64,000 nt of DNA, taken from NCBI GenBank assembly GCA_008363385.1, contig RHKY01000002.1, positions 62,001 through 126,000 on the forward strand, given 5' to 3'. Every line of letters starts with the position of its first letter. Position 1 is the stretch's first letter. Position numbers and translations under genes: made by a program. The notes below the pieces were generated by a model. It was not told where the DNA came from, made no database searches, and was given only the letters and a program-made list of their open reading frames with translations. Of this stretch, positions 1 to 9,960 are shown in pieces. The stretch comes from Acidobacteriota bacterium (GTDB taxonomy: Bacteria > Acidobacteriota > Thermoanaerobaculia > UBA5066).

Positions 1-316
1 GCAGCTCGGCGAGAACAGTCTCCTCGGGCGCCGGCTTCATGACGACGTAGTAGAAGTCGTCGGTCCCGGCCGCCCGGAAGTAGACGTAGCTCCCGGTCCG
101 CTCCTTCTCGGGCCGCACCTGCGCGTCGACGACGGGGCGGTACTCGGTCGAGAGGCACTTCAGCGGGTCGTGGGCGATGGCCAGCTTCGGGCTCTCGCCC
201 GGGGCCGCGGGCTGCGTGGCGGGCGAGGCCGCCACCGGCGCCGCGGCGACGCAGGCGGCCAGGAGGACCGCGGTCGTCTGGCGGAGGAGGGAGGGGGAGA
301 GGACGGAGTTCTTCAC
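1..316 (-). CDS. Secreted protein of unknown function, 3' end outside window
   Basis: Only the first 105 or so codons are in the window; the gene runs off its left edge. The GTG start at 316 overlaps the stop of the upstream PKD-protein gene (GTGA, 313-316), and a strong AGGAGGAG lies a few bases before it, so the two genes are translationally coupled. The N-terminus is a typical signal peptide: basic MKNS, a hydrophobic stretch around residues 11-25, then Ala-rich cleavage sites. The visible mature part contains a Cys and the stretch DDFYYVVMKP. I do not recognise the family; the role is unknown, presumably envelope or extracellular like its partner gene. Confidence 0.7.
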   Translation of the reverse strand, partial: MKNSVLSPSLLRQTTAVLLAACVAAAPVAASPATQPAAPGESPKLAIAHDPLKCLSTEYRPVVDAQVRPEKERTGSYVYFRAAGTDDFYYVVMKPAPEETVLAEL

Positions 317-2319
317 GGGTGCTCCTCCTGGAAGAGGGCGCGGACGGGCCGGTCCGAGACCAGCCGGACGTCGAGCCGCTCGCGGGTCTCCACGGGGACG
401 TAGGCGCCGAGCTCGAGCCTCGTCCGCTCGCCCGGCGTCAGGACCACCCGGCGCTCGGCCAGGAGCTCTCCCGAGCGGGTCCTCAGCTGGAGCCAGACGA
501 CGGCGTCCTCGTCGGCCGAGAGCCAGAGCGTCGGCCGCGCGCGGGGGCCGAACCGGAGGGACTCCTCCGTCTCCAGGACGGGTGGCGTCTCGTCGAAGGC
601 CGGCAGCCGGGCTCCGGGCGGCCCGGAGGAGGTGACGGTCACGAAGGTCGTGGCCGAGGCGCTCGTCCCCGAGCCGTTCGTGGCGAGGAGGACGACGCCG
701 TACGTGCCGGGCGTCGAGAACGCGAGGGACGGGTTCTGGCACGTCTCGCACGCCGCGGAGTTGCCGAAGAACCAGATCCACGACGTGGCCTGCGGCGAGG
801 AGGTGTCGGTGAAGGTGACCGTCTCGCCCACGCGGACCGACGTGGCCGACGCCGTGAACGAGGCGACCGGCCTGGCCATCGAGTAGTCGGCGCTCTTGGC
901 CTCGGGCCCGGGCCCCTTCTCGGGGGAGCAGGCGTAGCCGCGGACGAAGAGGTTCACGAGGTCCGTCCTCCCCCGCGGCGGGACTCCCTGGACCGAGTGG
1001 GAGGTCGTCGACTGGTAGGCGTCCCCGTTGATCCGCCACTCGTAGCGGGTCGGCGGCGTGCCGGCCGTGGAGGGCTGCCACGACAGGTCGAGGTAGTCGG
1101 TCGCCGTGACCGGGCCGGAGGCGTTCCCCTGCGGCCGGACCGCCAGGGAGACGGGAGCCGCGGGGGCCTCGCAGGCGACGAACCGGCCCGAGCCGGCGCC
1201 GCGCCCGATCCGGTCCCCGGACCCCACGGTCACCGCGAACGGCTGCGCCCCGGCCCGCGTGAACGGGGCCTTCAGGAAGAGGGCCGGCAGCCGCCCCCCG
1301 GCTCCGGTCTCGGAGTCGCGAGCGCTGTTCCCGGTGATCAGGGCCAGCTGCCCGTCGACCGAGATCGAGATGTCCTCGAACCCGGCGTCCGTCGCGCGGA
1401 AGTCGGCCGGGAGGGGGATCTCCTCCACGGCCGAGGCCTCGCCGAAGGGCGCCGAGATCGCCCAGACCTTCGGCGACCAGGCGCTCGCCACGAGGGCCTT
1501 CTGCCCGTCGGGCGTCACCGCGACCCCGTCCAGCCCCTCGCCCCCAGGGATCGGGAGGAGGACGCCCGTGTTCGAGGCGCTGAACGGGGCCCTGATGACC
1601 CGGACCCGGCCGTTGCCCCCGCTCGTCGCGCCGTTCGAGTCGTAGAAGTCGGCGTGCAGGAGCGTCGTCCCGTCCGGCGTGATGGCCAGGGCCCCGGCGA
1701 CCGGCGTGCTCGGGCTCGGGTTGGGGATCGCGATGACGAAGGCCTCCGAGGTGTACGGGGGGTCGAGGACCGAGATGCCGTTCGTGTGCGAGACGAACGC
1801 CCGGCCCGTCGCGTCGAAGACGATCCCCTGCGTCTGGTAGCTCCGGGTGACGCCCGAGACCCGGAGGGCCTGGACCGCAGGCGTCGTCCGCGGGTTCCTC
1901 ACGACCGCCGCCGAGGAGACGAGGTTTCCCCCGGAGACCGCCGAGCCCGAGCAGAGGAGCGCGTCCCCCGCCGGGTTCAAGGCGATCGTCCCCGTCCCGT
2001 TGAACGTCGCTCCGGCGTCGATCGTCGAGAGGACCTGGGACGTCGAGATCCTGACGACGAAGAGGCGCGAGTTCCCGAAGTCGGAGACGATGGCCCGGTC
2101 GGTGTCGAGCGGCGAGACCCCGTGGGGCTGCGCGTTCGCCGGGAGGCCCGTCACCGTCGTCTGCGCCGGGTTCGGCAGGCCGGACGGGTTCGGGAAGGCG
2201 ACCGCCAGGTTCCCGTCGCCGGCGGTCCCGAAGATGGCTTGCCCCGCGGCGGGGCCGGCGAGGAGGGCCGCCGCCAGGAGGGGAAGGAGGGCGAGGACCC
2301 GCTGGGAACGGGTATTCAT
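313..2319 (-). CDS. Secreted beta-propeller/PKD-domain protein
   Basis: About 668 aa. The ATG at 2319 is preceded by GGAGGT and begins a clear signal peptide (MNTRSQRVLALLPLLAA..., likely cleavage after AGQA near residue 28); longer in-frame extensions upstream run through repeat DNA and are rejected. Residues about 30-390 hold repeated propeller-like blades (recurring patterns such as ALNPAGDALL, ITPDGTTLL and VTPDGQKALV), like seven-bladed cell-surface propellers. A fibronectin III-like stretch follows near 400-480, then a PKD domain near 490-575 (VRVGETVTFTDTSS ... FSTPGTYGVVLLATN). The C-terminal 80 residues are a further beta-rich module. No catalytic residues are evident. Probably extracellular or surface-attached; ligand unknown. 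Coupled by a 4-base overlap to the next gene. Confidence 0.8.
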   Translation of the reverse strand: MNTRSQRVLALLPLLAAALLAGPAAGQAIFGTAGDGNLAVAFPNPSGLPNPAQTTVTGLPANAQPHGVSPLDTDRAIVSDFGNSRLFVVRISTSQVLSTIDAGATFNGTGTIALNPAGDALLCSGSAVSGGNLVSSAAVVRNPRTTPAVQALRVSGVTRSYQTQGIVFDATGRAFVSHTNGISVLDPPYTSEAFVIAIPNPSPSTPVAGALAITPDGTTLLHADFYDSNGATSGGNGRVRVIRAPFSASNTGVLLPIPGGEGLDGVAVTPDGQKALVASAWSPKVWAISAPFGEASAVEEIPLPADFRATDAGFEDISISVDGQLALITGNSARDSETGAGGRLPALFLKAPFTRAGAQPFAVTVGSGDRIGRGAGSGRFVACEAPAAPVSLAVRPQGNASGPVTATDYLDLSWQPSTAGTPPTRYEWRINGDAYQSTTSHSVQGVPPRGRTDLVNLFVRGYACSPEKGPGPEAKSADYSMARPVASFTASATSVRVGETVTFTDTSSPQATSWIWFFGNSAACETCQNPSLAFSTPGTYGVVLLATNGSGTSASATTFVTVTSSGPPGARLPAFDETPPVLETEESLRFGPRARPTLWLSADEDAVVWLQLRTRSGELLAERRVVLTPGERTRLELGAYVPVETRERLDVRLVSDRPVRALFQEEHP

Positions 2320-2352
2320 GGGCCTTACCTCCGTGCGCTGTTCGCGTGACTC

Positions 2353-2371
2353 CCGGGGATCATATCCCCGG
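2353..2371. other. Short perfect hairpin in the leader of the PKD-protein gene
   Basis: CCGGGGAT and ATCCCCGG flank the three bases CAT, giving a perfect 8-bp stem. It lies 34 bases upstream of the ATG at 2319, so in the transcript it would sit in the 5' leader of that gene. Function not known; it could be a processing site, a weak terminator or an operator. Confidence 0.4.
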
Positions 2372-2434
2372 ACCCCGGACCGGGTCTCGGGACCCGCCAC
2401 CCGCCAGACCCGGAGTCTTCCCGGGGGGACGGAC

Positions 2435-2526
2435 CCCGGGACATCGACCCCGCTCGCCGGGGGAGGGGTTCTGGGGGCCTCCCGAGACATCGATCCCGCT
2501 CGCTGGGGGAGGGGGTCCGGGGAGGC
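2435..2526. repeat. Two-copy imperfect direct repeat, period 46 bp
   Basis: The motif ACATCGACCCCGCTCGCCGG (2441-2460) recurs as ACATCGATCCCGCTCGCTGG (2487-2506), followed in both copies by a G-rich stretch. It fills most of the 251-base gap between the kinase stop and the start of the PKD-protein gene. No gene is seen in this gap. It may be a small interspersed repeat family. Confidence 0.55.
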
Positions 2527-2564
2527 CCGGCGTCCGGCGGCGCAGGCGCCGCGGGGGCCTCCCC
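2519..2564 (-). terminator. GC-rich hairpin after the kinase stop
   Basis: GGGGAGGCCC (2519-2528) pairs with GGGCCTCCCC (2555-2564), with further internal pairing between. It starts 7 bases past the kinase stop codon. There is no clear U-tract, so intrinsic termination is a guess from position and stem strength. Confidence 0.4.
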
Positions 2565-2570
2565 GGGTCA

Positions 2571-4427
2571 TCACTGACAGGGTCGGATCTCGACCGTCCT
2601 CGCCCAGGAGTCCCCGTTCTTGTCGATGACGCGGATCGTCTTGACGAAGGCCCCTTCCAGCTTCTCCGCCTGGTAGGCGTAGACCGGCTCCTGCATCCCG
2701 ACGCGGACCGCCTGCGGGTACGGGAACCCGGTGAACCGCTTGAAGCTCGTCATGCTCCCCGGGAGGTTCTCCTCCACGCCGCCGAGCTTAACGTCGGCGA
2801 TGCCGTTGTTGGCCAGGCTGGCCTTCAGCTGGAAGTACTCGCCGAGGACCGGCTCCGGCGGGTCGATCTCGAAGACGATGGCGATCTTCCCGGCGTCCGG
2901 GCGGGCGGCCCTCTCGGCGGGCCCCGAGTCGACGGAGAAGCCGGGAGCGAAGCCGGTGGCCTTCCCCTGCTCGAACTGGACCTTCCCGAAGTAGACGCAG
3001 AAGGTCTTGCTCTCCGCGGCGCCGCCCGGAGCGCCCGTCGGCGGGAGCTGGGCGACGACGAGGGGCGTGGGCCTCGCGGGCTTCGGCGTCTTCACCGGGG
3101 ACACCGCGATGTCGAGCGGGGACGGGCCCGCCTGGGGGACCGCCGTCGGCGGAACAGGGACCGTCGGGGCCGGGAGCGCCGCGGCCGGGGCGGTCGGGGC
3201 CGCCGTGGCGGCGGGCGGGGGCGTCGCCGGGAGGGGGGTGGGGACCGCCTTCGTCCCGAAGGCGCCCGAGCGGACTAGGGCGTAACCGCCGACGGCCAGG
3301 ATCGCGACCGCGGCCACCCCGATCCCGGCGAGGGCCGACGCGGGGAGGCCGGGACGGGCCGCGGGGACGGGAGGCGCCGCGACCGGGGCCGGGCCGGCAA
3401 CCGGCGCCGGGACGACGCCGCTCCGCCGCGCCGCGGACATCATCGCCGTGGCCGCCGTCGGCTCCTGGTCGGCCGCGAGGGGGCCGGGGAGGGGCGTCCG
3501 GACGCCGGAGATCGCGCGCCCGACCGAGGGGGGCGTCGGCTCGTCGTGTCGGGCCTCCTCGCCCCTCGGGACCCCCTCGGCCGCAAGGGCGGCCTCCGGG
3601 GTCGCGGGCCGCTCCCCGGCGCAGACGAGGAGGGCGTCCCGGAACGCCGCCATCGTCGGGAACCGCTCGTCGGGGTTCTTGGCGAGCGCCTTCAGGACGA
3701 CGTTCCTGACCGACAGGGAGATGTCGCGGTTGAGCTCCAGGGGGTCGGGGGGCGCCTCCTGGACCTGCTTGAAGAGGATGGCGTGGCTCGACTCGGCGAT
3801 GAACGGGACCCGCCCCGTCAGCATCCGGAAGAGGACGACGCCGAGCGAGTAGACGTCGCTCCTGCGGTCCACCTTCTTCCCCATCGCCTGCTCGGGGGAC
3901 ATGTACGACGGCGAGCCGACGAGGAAGCCGGTCTTCGTCGGCCCGCCCCCCTCCCGGTCGATCAGGTAGGCCAGCCCGAAGTCGGCCACCTTCGGGCGCC
4001 CGTCGCGCGTCATCAGGACGTTGGCGGGCTTGACGTCGCGGTGGATGACCCCCTTCTCGTGGGCGAAGTGCAGCGCGTCGGCGACGTCGGCGACGATCCG
4101 GACGATGCGTCCCTCGGGGAGGACCATCCGGGATAGGAGCGCGTCGAGCGCCTCGCCGTCGACGAACTCCATGACGAGGTAGAGGAAGTCGCCCTCCTCC
4201 TCGATGTCGTAGACCTGGACGATCCCGCCGTGGTTGAGCCGCGCGATGGCGCGCGCCTCCTGCTGGAACCGGCGGATGCCGTCCGGGTCGCCGATGAGGC
4301 TCTGTCCGAGGAGCTTGATGGCGACGGTCCGGTCGAGGGAGGTCTGGTGCGCGCGGTAGACGACGCCCATCCCGCCCCGTCCGAGCTCCGCCTCGATGAG
4401 ATACTTGCCGAGCTTTCTTCCGATCAT
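2571..4427 (-). CDS. Transmembrane Ser/Thr protein kinase (Hanks type, PknB-like)
   Basis: 618 aa from ATG 4427. The kinase domain occupies residues 9-275 with all landmark motifs: glycine loop GRGGMG (16-21), catalytic Lys38 in VAIK, HRD 129-131, DFG 149-151 and the SPE of the activation segment near 177-179. A Pro/Ala-rich juxtamembrane stretch precedes one membrane helix near residues 365-390 (ALAGIGVAAVAILAVGGYAL). The roughly 220-residue outside part begins with a Pro/Thr/Ala linker and ends in a compact domain with YFGKVQFEQGKATGF and two late cysteines. By family, the kinase domain is cytoplasmic and the outer domain senses a signal. A divergent permease gene begins only 4 bases away, leaving no room for separate promoters outside coding DNA. 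Partner substrates are unknown. Confidence 0.92.
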   Translation of the reverse strand: MIGRKLGKYLIEAELGRGGMGVVYRAHQTSLDRTVAIKLLGQSLIGDPDGIRRFQQEARAIARLNHGGIVQVYDIEEEGDFLYLVMEFVDGEALDALLSRMVLPEGRIVRIVADVADALHFAHEKGVIHRDVKPANVLMTRDGRPKVADFGLAYLIDREGGGPTKTGFLVGSPSYMSPEQAMGKKVDRRSDVYSLGVVLFRMLTGRVPFIAESSHAILFKQVQEAPPDPLELNRDISLSVRNVVLKALAKNPDERFPTMAAFRDALLVCAGERPATPEAALAAEGVPRGEEARHDEPTPPSVGRAISGVRTPLPGPLAADQEPTAATAMMSAARRSGVVPAPVAGPAPVAAPPVPAARPGLPASALAGIGVAAVAILAVGGYALVRSGAFGTKAVPTPLPATPPPAATAAPTAPAAALPAPTVPVPPTAVPQAGPSPLDIAVSPVKTPKPARPTPLVVAQLPPTGAPGGAAESKTFCVYFGKVQFEQGKATGFAPGFSVDSGPAERAARPDAGKIAIVFEIDPPEPVLGEYFQLKASLANNGIADVKLGGVEENLPGSMTSFKRFTGFPYPQAVRVGMQEPVYAYQAEKLEGAFVKTIRVIDKNGDSWARTVEIRPCQ

Positions 4428-4431
4428 CGCG

Positions 4432-5688
4432 ATGGCCCTGCGAGGAACCGAGTCTACGTCAGGATCCCCGACCCGCCGCGACCCCGGCACGATCCTGAGG
4501 CTCGAGACCTCGCTGGCGCCCGCGCTCGACGCGCTCCGCGTCGACCCCGCGCGGACCCGGACGGCGCTCCTGTGCGTGGCCTCCGGGGCGGCGGTCATCG
4601 TCTCCCTCGTCTCGATCGTGGCGGGAGGGCGGAGGGAGATGCTCCGCTCGGTCGAGGCCGCCGGGCCGTCGAACGTCTTCCTCCGGCCGGCCCGCCCCGG
4701 CGGGGCGGTCCCGACGACCGCCGAGCTGGAACGGGCGCGGGCGCGGTTCGAGGGGCTCGCCGGCGCGGCCGGGGTCCGGTCCCGGCCCGTGGCGGCCAGG
4801 GTCTCGGGCCGGGAGACGACGGTCCCGGTCCACGGCGTCGGCGAGGGGATCGAGCGGGTCTTCGCCCTCCGGGTCGCCGAGGGGCGGGGCCTCGGTGAGG
4901 CCGACTTCCGTGCGCGGCGGCGCGTGGCGCTCGCGGGGGCTTCGCTTTCGAAGGGCCTCGCGGTGGAGGGCCCCCCTGTCGGCCGGCGCCTCGACGCCGG
5001 GGGCGAGACGTGGGAGGTGGTCGGCGTCCTCAAGCCGCTGCCGTCCGACACCTCGGCAGGGGCGGGCCTCCCCTCGATCGACTGGGACCGGGGCCTCGTC
5101 GTGCCGCTGGGCGCCGAGCCGGCCGCCTCCCCGGCGGCGGACGAGAGCTACCCGCTCGACCTGGCGGTCCTCCGGTTCGGAAGCCCCTCCGAGGCGGGCC
5201 GAGCCGCGCGGCTCCTCTCGGCCCTGGAGGAGGAGGCCGGGCGCGGGATCGCCGTCTCGACCCCCCGGCAGGCGCTCTCGCAGTACCGGGCCGCGCGCCG
5301 CTCGTTCGACCGGGTGGCCCTCCTCGTCTCGGCGCTGACGACGCTCTCGGCGGCCTTCGGCGTGACGAACCTCCTCCGGGCCTCCGTGCGCGCCCGCTCC
5401 GCCGAGATCGGCCTGAGGCGGGCGGTCGGCGCGCGGCAGGACGACGTCCGCTGGCAGTTCCTCTGGGAGGGCTTCTTCCTGGGGGCCGGGGGCGGCCTCC
5501 TCGGCCTCCTCCTCGGCGTCCTGGTCAGCTTCACGGTCCTCTCGCGCGCGGGGTGGAGCCCTCACTTCGCCCCGTTGTCGACCTTCCTGATGACCGGCGG
5601 CGCGGCCCTCGTCGGGGTGGCGGCCGGGATCCAGCCGGCGCGCGAGGCGGCCCGGCTGGACCCCGCGGCCGCCCTGAGGATCGAGTGA
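4432..5688 (+). CDS. MacB-like ABC transporter permease (FtsX family)
   Basis: About 418 aa from ATG 4432; an in-frame ATG at 4396 would overlap the kinase gene, so the start is uncertain. Layout is that of MacB-type permeases: a first membrane helix near residues 45-65, a large periplasmic domain (about 70-290), then three helices in the FtsX domain. The latter has the family hallmark EIGLRRAVGARQDDV after helix 2 and the C-terminal signature ARLDPAAALRIE. These permeases work with a MacB-type ATPase and an adaptor/TolC pair to move substrates from the periplasm out of the cell (mechanotransmission). It overlaps the TolC-like gene by 4 bases (GTGA), then an adaptor follows. No ATPase domain is fused or adjacent. 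Confidence 0.88.
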   Translation: MALRGTESTSGSPTRRDPGTILRLETSLAPALDALRVDPARTRTALLCVASGAAVIVSLVSIVAGGRREMLRSVEAAGPSNVFLRPARPGGAVPTTAELERARARFEGLAGAAGVRSRPVAARVSGRETTVPVHGVGEGIERVFALRVAEGRGLGEADFRARRRVALAGASLSKGLAVEGPPVGRRLDAGGETWEVVGVLKPLPSDTSAGAGLPSIDWDRGLVVPLGAEPAASPAADESYPLDLAVLRFGSPSEAGRAARLLSALEEEAGRGIAVSTPRQALSQYRAARRSFDRVALLVSALTTLSAAFGVTNLLRASVRARSAEIGLRRAVGARQDDVRWQFLWEGFFLGAGGGLLGLLLGVLVSFTVLSRAGWSPHFAPLSTFLMTGGAALVGVAAGIQPAREAARLDPAAALRIE

Positions 5689-7100
5689 GGGCGGCCTCCC
5701 GGGGGGCCCTCGGCCTCCTCCTGGCCGCGGCGCTCTCCGTGCCCGCCCGCGCGGCGGACCCGCCCGCCGGGCCGGCCCCGCTCGGCATCCGCGAGGCGGT
5801 CGCGCTCGCGCTGGAGAAGAGCCCGGACCTCCTCGACTCCCGGGACCTCCTGAAGAGCGCCGAGGCGAACCTCGCGGGGGTCCGCGCCCTCTTCCTCCCC
5901 CAGCTGACCCCCTTCTTCGGCCGGACCCCGCACGACGGCGACCTGGGCCCCCGGTCCGACGTCGGGGCGGCCCTCTCCCAGCAGTTCAGCTTCGGCCCGA
6001 GGATCCTCGCGCAGGCGCGGGCCACGTCCGCCCCGGGGGAGGAGGACTACGGCTCGACGTTCTCGGCCACCGTCGAGCAGCCGGTCCTGAAGGGGGCCGA
6101 CCCGGTCGTCCCGAAGGAGCCGCTCCGGGCCGCGCGCCGCCTCGTCGACACGCAGGGCCGGTCCCTCTCGACGCGGCGGAGGCAGACGGTGGTGGCGGTC
6201 TGGGGCTCGTACCTGGCCGCAGTCGCCGCCGAGGAGCTCCTCTCGGTCGCCCGCGAGAGCGCCGAGCGGTCGGGGAAGCTCCTGGAGGCCAGCCGGGCGC
6301 GGTTCGCGGCCGGGAGCGTCTCGCGCCTGGACGTCCTCCGGGCCGAGCAGCTCCTCGCCTCGGCGCTGGCCTATGCCGCCGACACCCAGGCCGCGCGCGA
6401 CGACACGCAGGACGCCCTCGGGAGGATCCTGGGGCAGGGGCCGGGCTCGAGGTTCCTGCTCGACGCCCCCGAGCGGCTCCCGGTCCAGCCGCCGGAGGTG
6501 GAGGAGGCCGTGGCCGCCTCCCGGACCCTCCGCGAGGAGCTGGTCGAGGAGCGCGAGCGCGTCCGCGACGCCGAGGTGCAGGTCAGGATCGCCAAGAGCC
6601 TCGTCCTCCCCTCGCTGAACCTGGCCGCCGGGTGGAACGCCACGGGCGCCGGCGCCGACGCCTGGGAGGCCATCACCTCGCCCGGGTCGGGGACCTTCTC
6701 GCTCGGTTTCCGGGCCTCGGCCGACGTCAACCGCGGGCAGACGCTGGCGCAGAAGGCGCAAGCGGAGATCTCGCTCGGGACGGCGCGGCGCTCGGCGCTC
6801 CTGATGGAGCAGGACGTCGAGCGGCAGGTGCGGGCCGCCGCCCGGAGGCTCGCGGCGGCCCGGCAGCGGTTCGCCATCGAGGAGGCCAACCTGGAGGTGG
6901 CCCGGACGCAGCTCGAGGTCGCAGCCCTGCGGTTCGAGAAGGGGCTCTCGGACAACTTCCACGTCGTGGACGCCGAGAACCTCTACAACTCGGCCCGCGT
7001 GGCGCTCCTCTCCTCGCGCAACGCGGTCCTCCTGGCGGGCCTCGACCTCCTCTCGGCGGCGGGGCTCCTCGCCCCGGAGGACTTCACCGCCCCGCGGTGA
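5685..7100 (+). CDS. TolC-like outer-membrane efflux protein
   Basis: About 471 aa. The GTG at 5685 overlaps the permease stop and starts a proper signal peptide (RAASRGALGLLLAAALSVPA..., cleavage near ARAA, residue 23). The mature protein has the OEP fold: two repeats of long alpha-helical hairpins with short beta segments. Visible markers are IREAVALALEKSPDLLDS at the start of repeat 1, SRLDVLRAEQLLASA, and near the C-terminus the conserved NLYNSARVALLSSRN. It would form a trimeric outer-membrane channel through the periplasm. Placed between a permease and an adaptor gene, it completes a MacAB-TolC-like exporter. Confidence 0.9.
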   Translation: MRAASRGALGLLLAAALSVPARAADPPAGPAPLGIREAVALALEKSPDLLDSRDLLKSAEANLAGVRALFLPQLTPFFGRTPHDGDLGPRSDVGAALSQQFSFGPRILAQARATSAPGEEDYGSTFSATVEQPVLKGADPVVPKEPLRAARRLVDTQGRSLSTRRRQTVVAVWGSYLAAVAAEELLSVARESAERSGKLLEASRARFAAGSVSRLDVLRAEQLLASALAYAADTQAARDDTQDALGRILGQGPGSRFLLDAPERLPVQPPEVEEAVAASRTLREELVEERERVRDAEVQVRIAKSLVLPSLNLAAGWNATGAGADAWEAITSPGSGTFSLGFRASADVNRGQTLAQKAQAEISLGTARRSALLMEQDVERQVRAAARRLAAARQRFAIEEANLEVARTQLEVAALRFEKGLSDNFHVVDAENLYNSARVALLSSRNAVLLAGLDLLSAAGLLAPEDFTAPR

Positions 7101-7112
7101 CATGATCGGAGG

Positions 7113-8618
7113 GTGAACGTCCCGGACCGCCTCCCGGCCTGGCTGAAGGGCCCCGCCTCGGCGGGGGCCGCCGCGGTGGAGCGCCGGCTGGGGTTCCTCC
7201 CGCCCGGGGCGCGCCGGCTCCTCCTGGTCTGGGTCCCGGTCCTCGTCGCCGCCCTCGCCCTGGCCGCCCTCCTCCTGCCGTCCCGCCCGGAGGAGCTGGC
7301 CGAGGTCCGCGTCGTCCGCGGGGAGCTGAGGGTCCGCGTCCCGCTCTCCGGGGCGCTTTCCCCCGCCCGCGCCGAGAGCTACGGCGCCGAGGTGCCGGGC
7401 GTCGAGATGAAGGTCCTCGAGCTGGCGGAGGACGGCTCGCGCGTGACCGCAGGGGCCCTCCTCCTCCGTTTCGACGACGCCCCGTTCCAGCGCGAGCTCG
7501 GAGCGGCCCGCTCGCGCCTGGCCGAGGCCAGGAGCGAGGCCGAGCAGGCCCGGCAGGCGCTCTCGGCCCTCTCGGCCTCCCAGGCGTCGGAGCTCTCCGA
7601 CGCCCGCGCGGCGCTGAAGCGGGCCGAGCTGGAGCTCTCGACGTTCGTCAACGGCGCGGCCCCGCTGGCCGTCCAGCAGTCCGCGGCCGCGGTGGAGCGG
7701 GCCCGGCGGGAGGCCGAGGACGCGAAGGCCAAGCTGGACGGCCTGGCGCCGTTCGCCGAGAAGGGCTACGTCTCGCGCGACGAGCTGCGCACCGCCGAGC
7801 GGCGGAGCCAGCAGGCCGACGCCGACCTCGTCCTTGCCGAGCAGCAGCACGCGACACTCGTGAAGTACACCCATCCGCAGCTGATGGCCCAGAAGACGGC
7901 CGAGGTGGAGTCCCGCAGGGAGGCTCTCGCGAGCGCCCTGAAGAAGGGGGACGCGCAGGTGGCCCAGGCCCGCGCGGCCTGGGAGCTCTCGCGGGCCCGC
8001 GCCGACGAGGCCGCCCGCCAGGAGGCGGAGGCCGTCCGCCGGATCGCCTCGTGCCGGGTCGTGGCCCGCTCGGACGGGCTCGTCGTCCACCGGGAGATCT
8101 TCGAGAAGGGGGGCGAGCGCCGGAAGGTGCGCCCCGGGGACGGCGTCTTCGCCGGGCAGCCGCTCCTCGACCTGCCGGACCTCTCGGAGATGCTCGTCGA
8201 GGGGCGGGTCGCCGAGGGGGAGATCCACCGCCTCCAGCCGGGCCAGCCCGCCGAGGTGAGACTGGACGCCTTCCCGGACCGGGTCTTCCCCGCCCGGCTC
8301 CTGCGGATCGGGGCCCTCTCCTCGGGCGAGATGGTCGAGGCCCGCAGCTTCCCGGTCACGCTCGCGCTCGGGGCCACGGACCCGCGTCTGAGGCCGGGCA
8401 TGAGCGCACGGGCCCTCGTCGACGCCGGGGGCGTCGCCGACGCGCTCCAGGTCCCCGTGGACGCCGTCCGGTACGAGGGCTCAGAGCCCTACGTCCTCGT
8501 GAAGACCCTCGGCGGCCAGGAGCGGCGGGAGGTGAAGCTCGGCAGGAGCAACGCCTTCCACGTCGAGGTCCAGCAGGGCCTCTCCGACGACGACGTCGTC
8601 CTCGTCGGCGGGAGGTAG
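7113..8618 (+). CDS. HlyD/MacA-type periplasmic adaptor protein
   Basis: 501 aa from GTG 7113, with GGAGGG just upstream. Residues 36-56 form an N-terminal membrane anchor. The adaptor halves of a lipoyl/barrel-sandwich domain flank a very long coiled coil (about residues 125-310, rich in Ala, Glu and Arg, for example RSRLAEARSEAEQARQAL). The C-terminal beta-barrel includes VEGRVAEGEIHRLQPGQPAE and LRPGMSARALVD. Adaptors of this family bridge an inner-membrane permease and a TolC channel. Third gene of a permease-TolC-adaptor operon. Its stop is 7 bases from the stop of a convergent permease gene that belongs to a second exporter operon. Confidence 0.9.
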   Translation: MNVPDRLPAWLKGPASAGAAAVERRLGFLPPGARRLLLVWVPVLVAALALAALLLPSRPEELAEVRVVRGELRVRVPLSGALSPARAESYGAEVPGVEMKVLELAEDGSRVTAGALLLRFDDAPFQRELGAARSRLAEARSEAEQARQALSALSASQASELSDARAALKRAELELSTFVNGAAPLAVQQSAAAVERARREAEDAKAKLDGLAPFAEKGYVSRDELRTAERRSQQADADLVLAEQQHATLVKYTHPQLMAQKTAEVESRREALASALKKGDAQVAQARAAWELSRARADEAARQEAEAVRRIASCRVVARSDGLVVHREIFEKGGERRKVRPGDGVFAGQPLLDLPDLSEMLVEGRVAEGEIHRLQPGQPAEVRLDAFPDRVFPARLLRIGALSSGEMVEARSFPVTLALGATDPRLRPGMSARALVDAGGVADALQVPVDAVRYEGSEPYVLVKTLGGQERREVKLGRSNAFHVEVQQGLSDDDVVLVGGR

Positions 8619-8625
8619 GCGGCGT

Positions 8626-9951
<1,326 letters not shown>

Positions 9952-9960
9952 GGCGGTGCC

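Noticed and set aside
2320-2574. An 85-residue N-terminal extension of the PKD-protein frame
   Set aside because: It would cover repeat DNA and lacks a signal peptide; the ATG at 2319 has a ribosome site and a clean signal peptide.
4428-5051. Upstream extension of the Ser/Thr kinase frame by about 200 residues
   Set aside because: Low-complexity Arg/Ser/Pro sequence that is the antisense of the permease gene; the kinase fold begins at residue 9 from ATG 4427.
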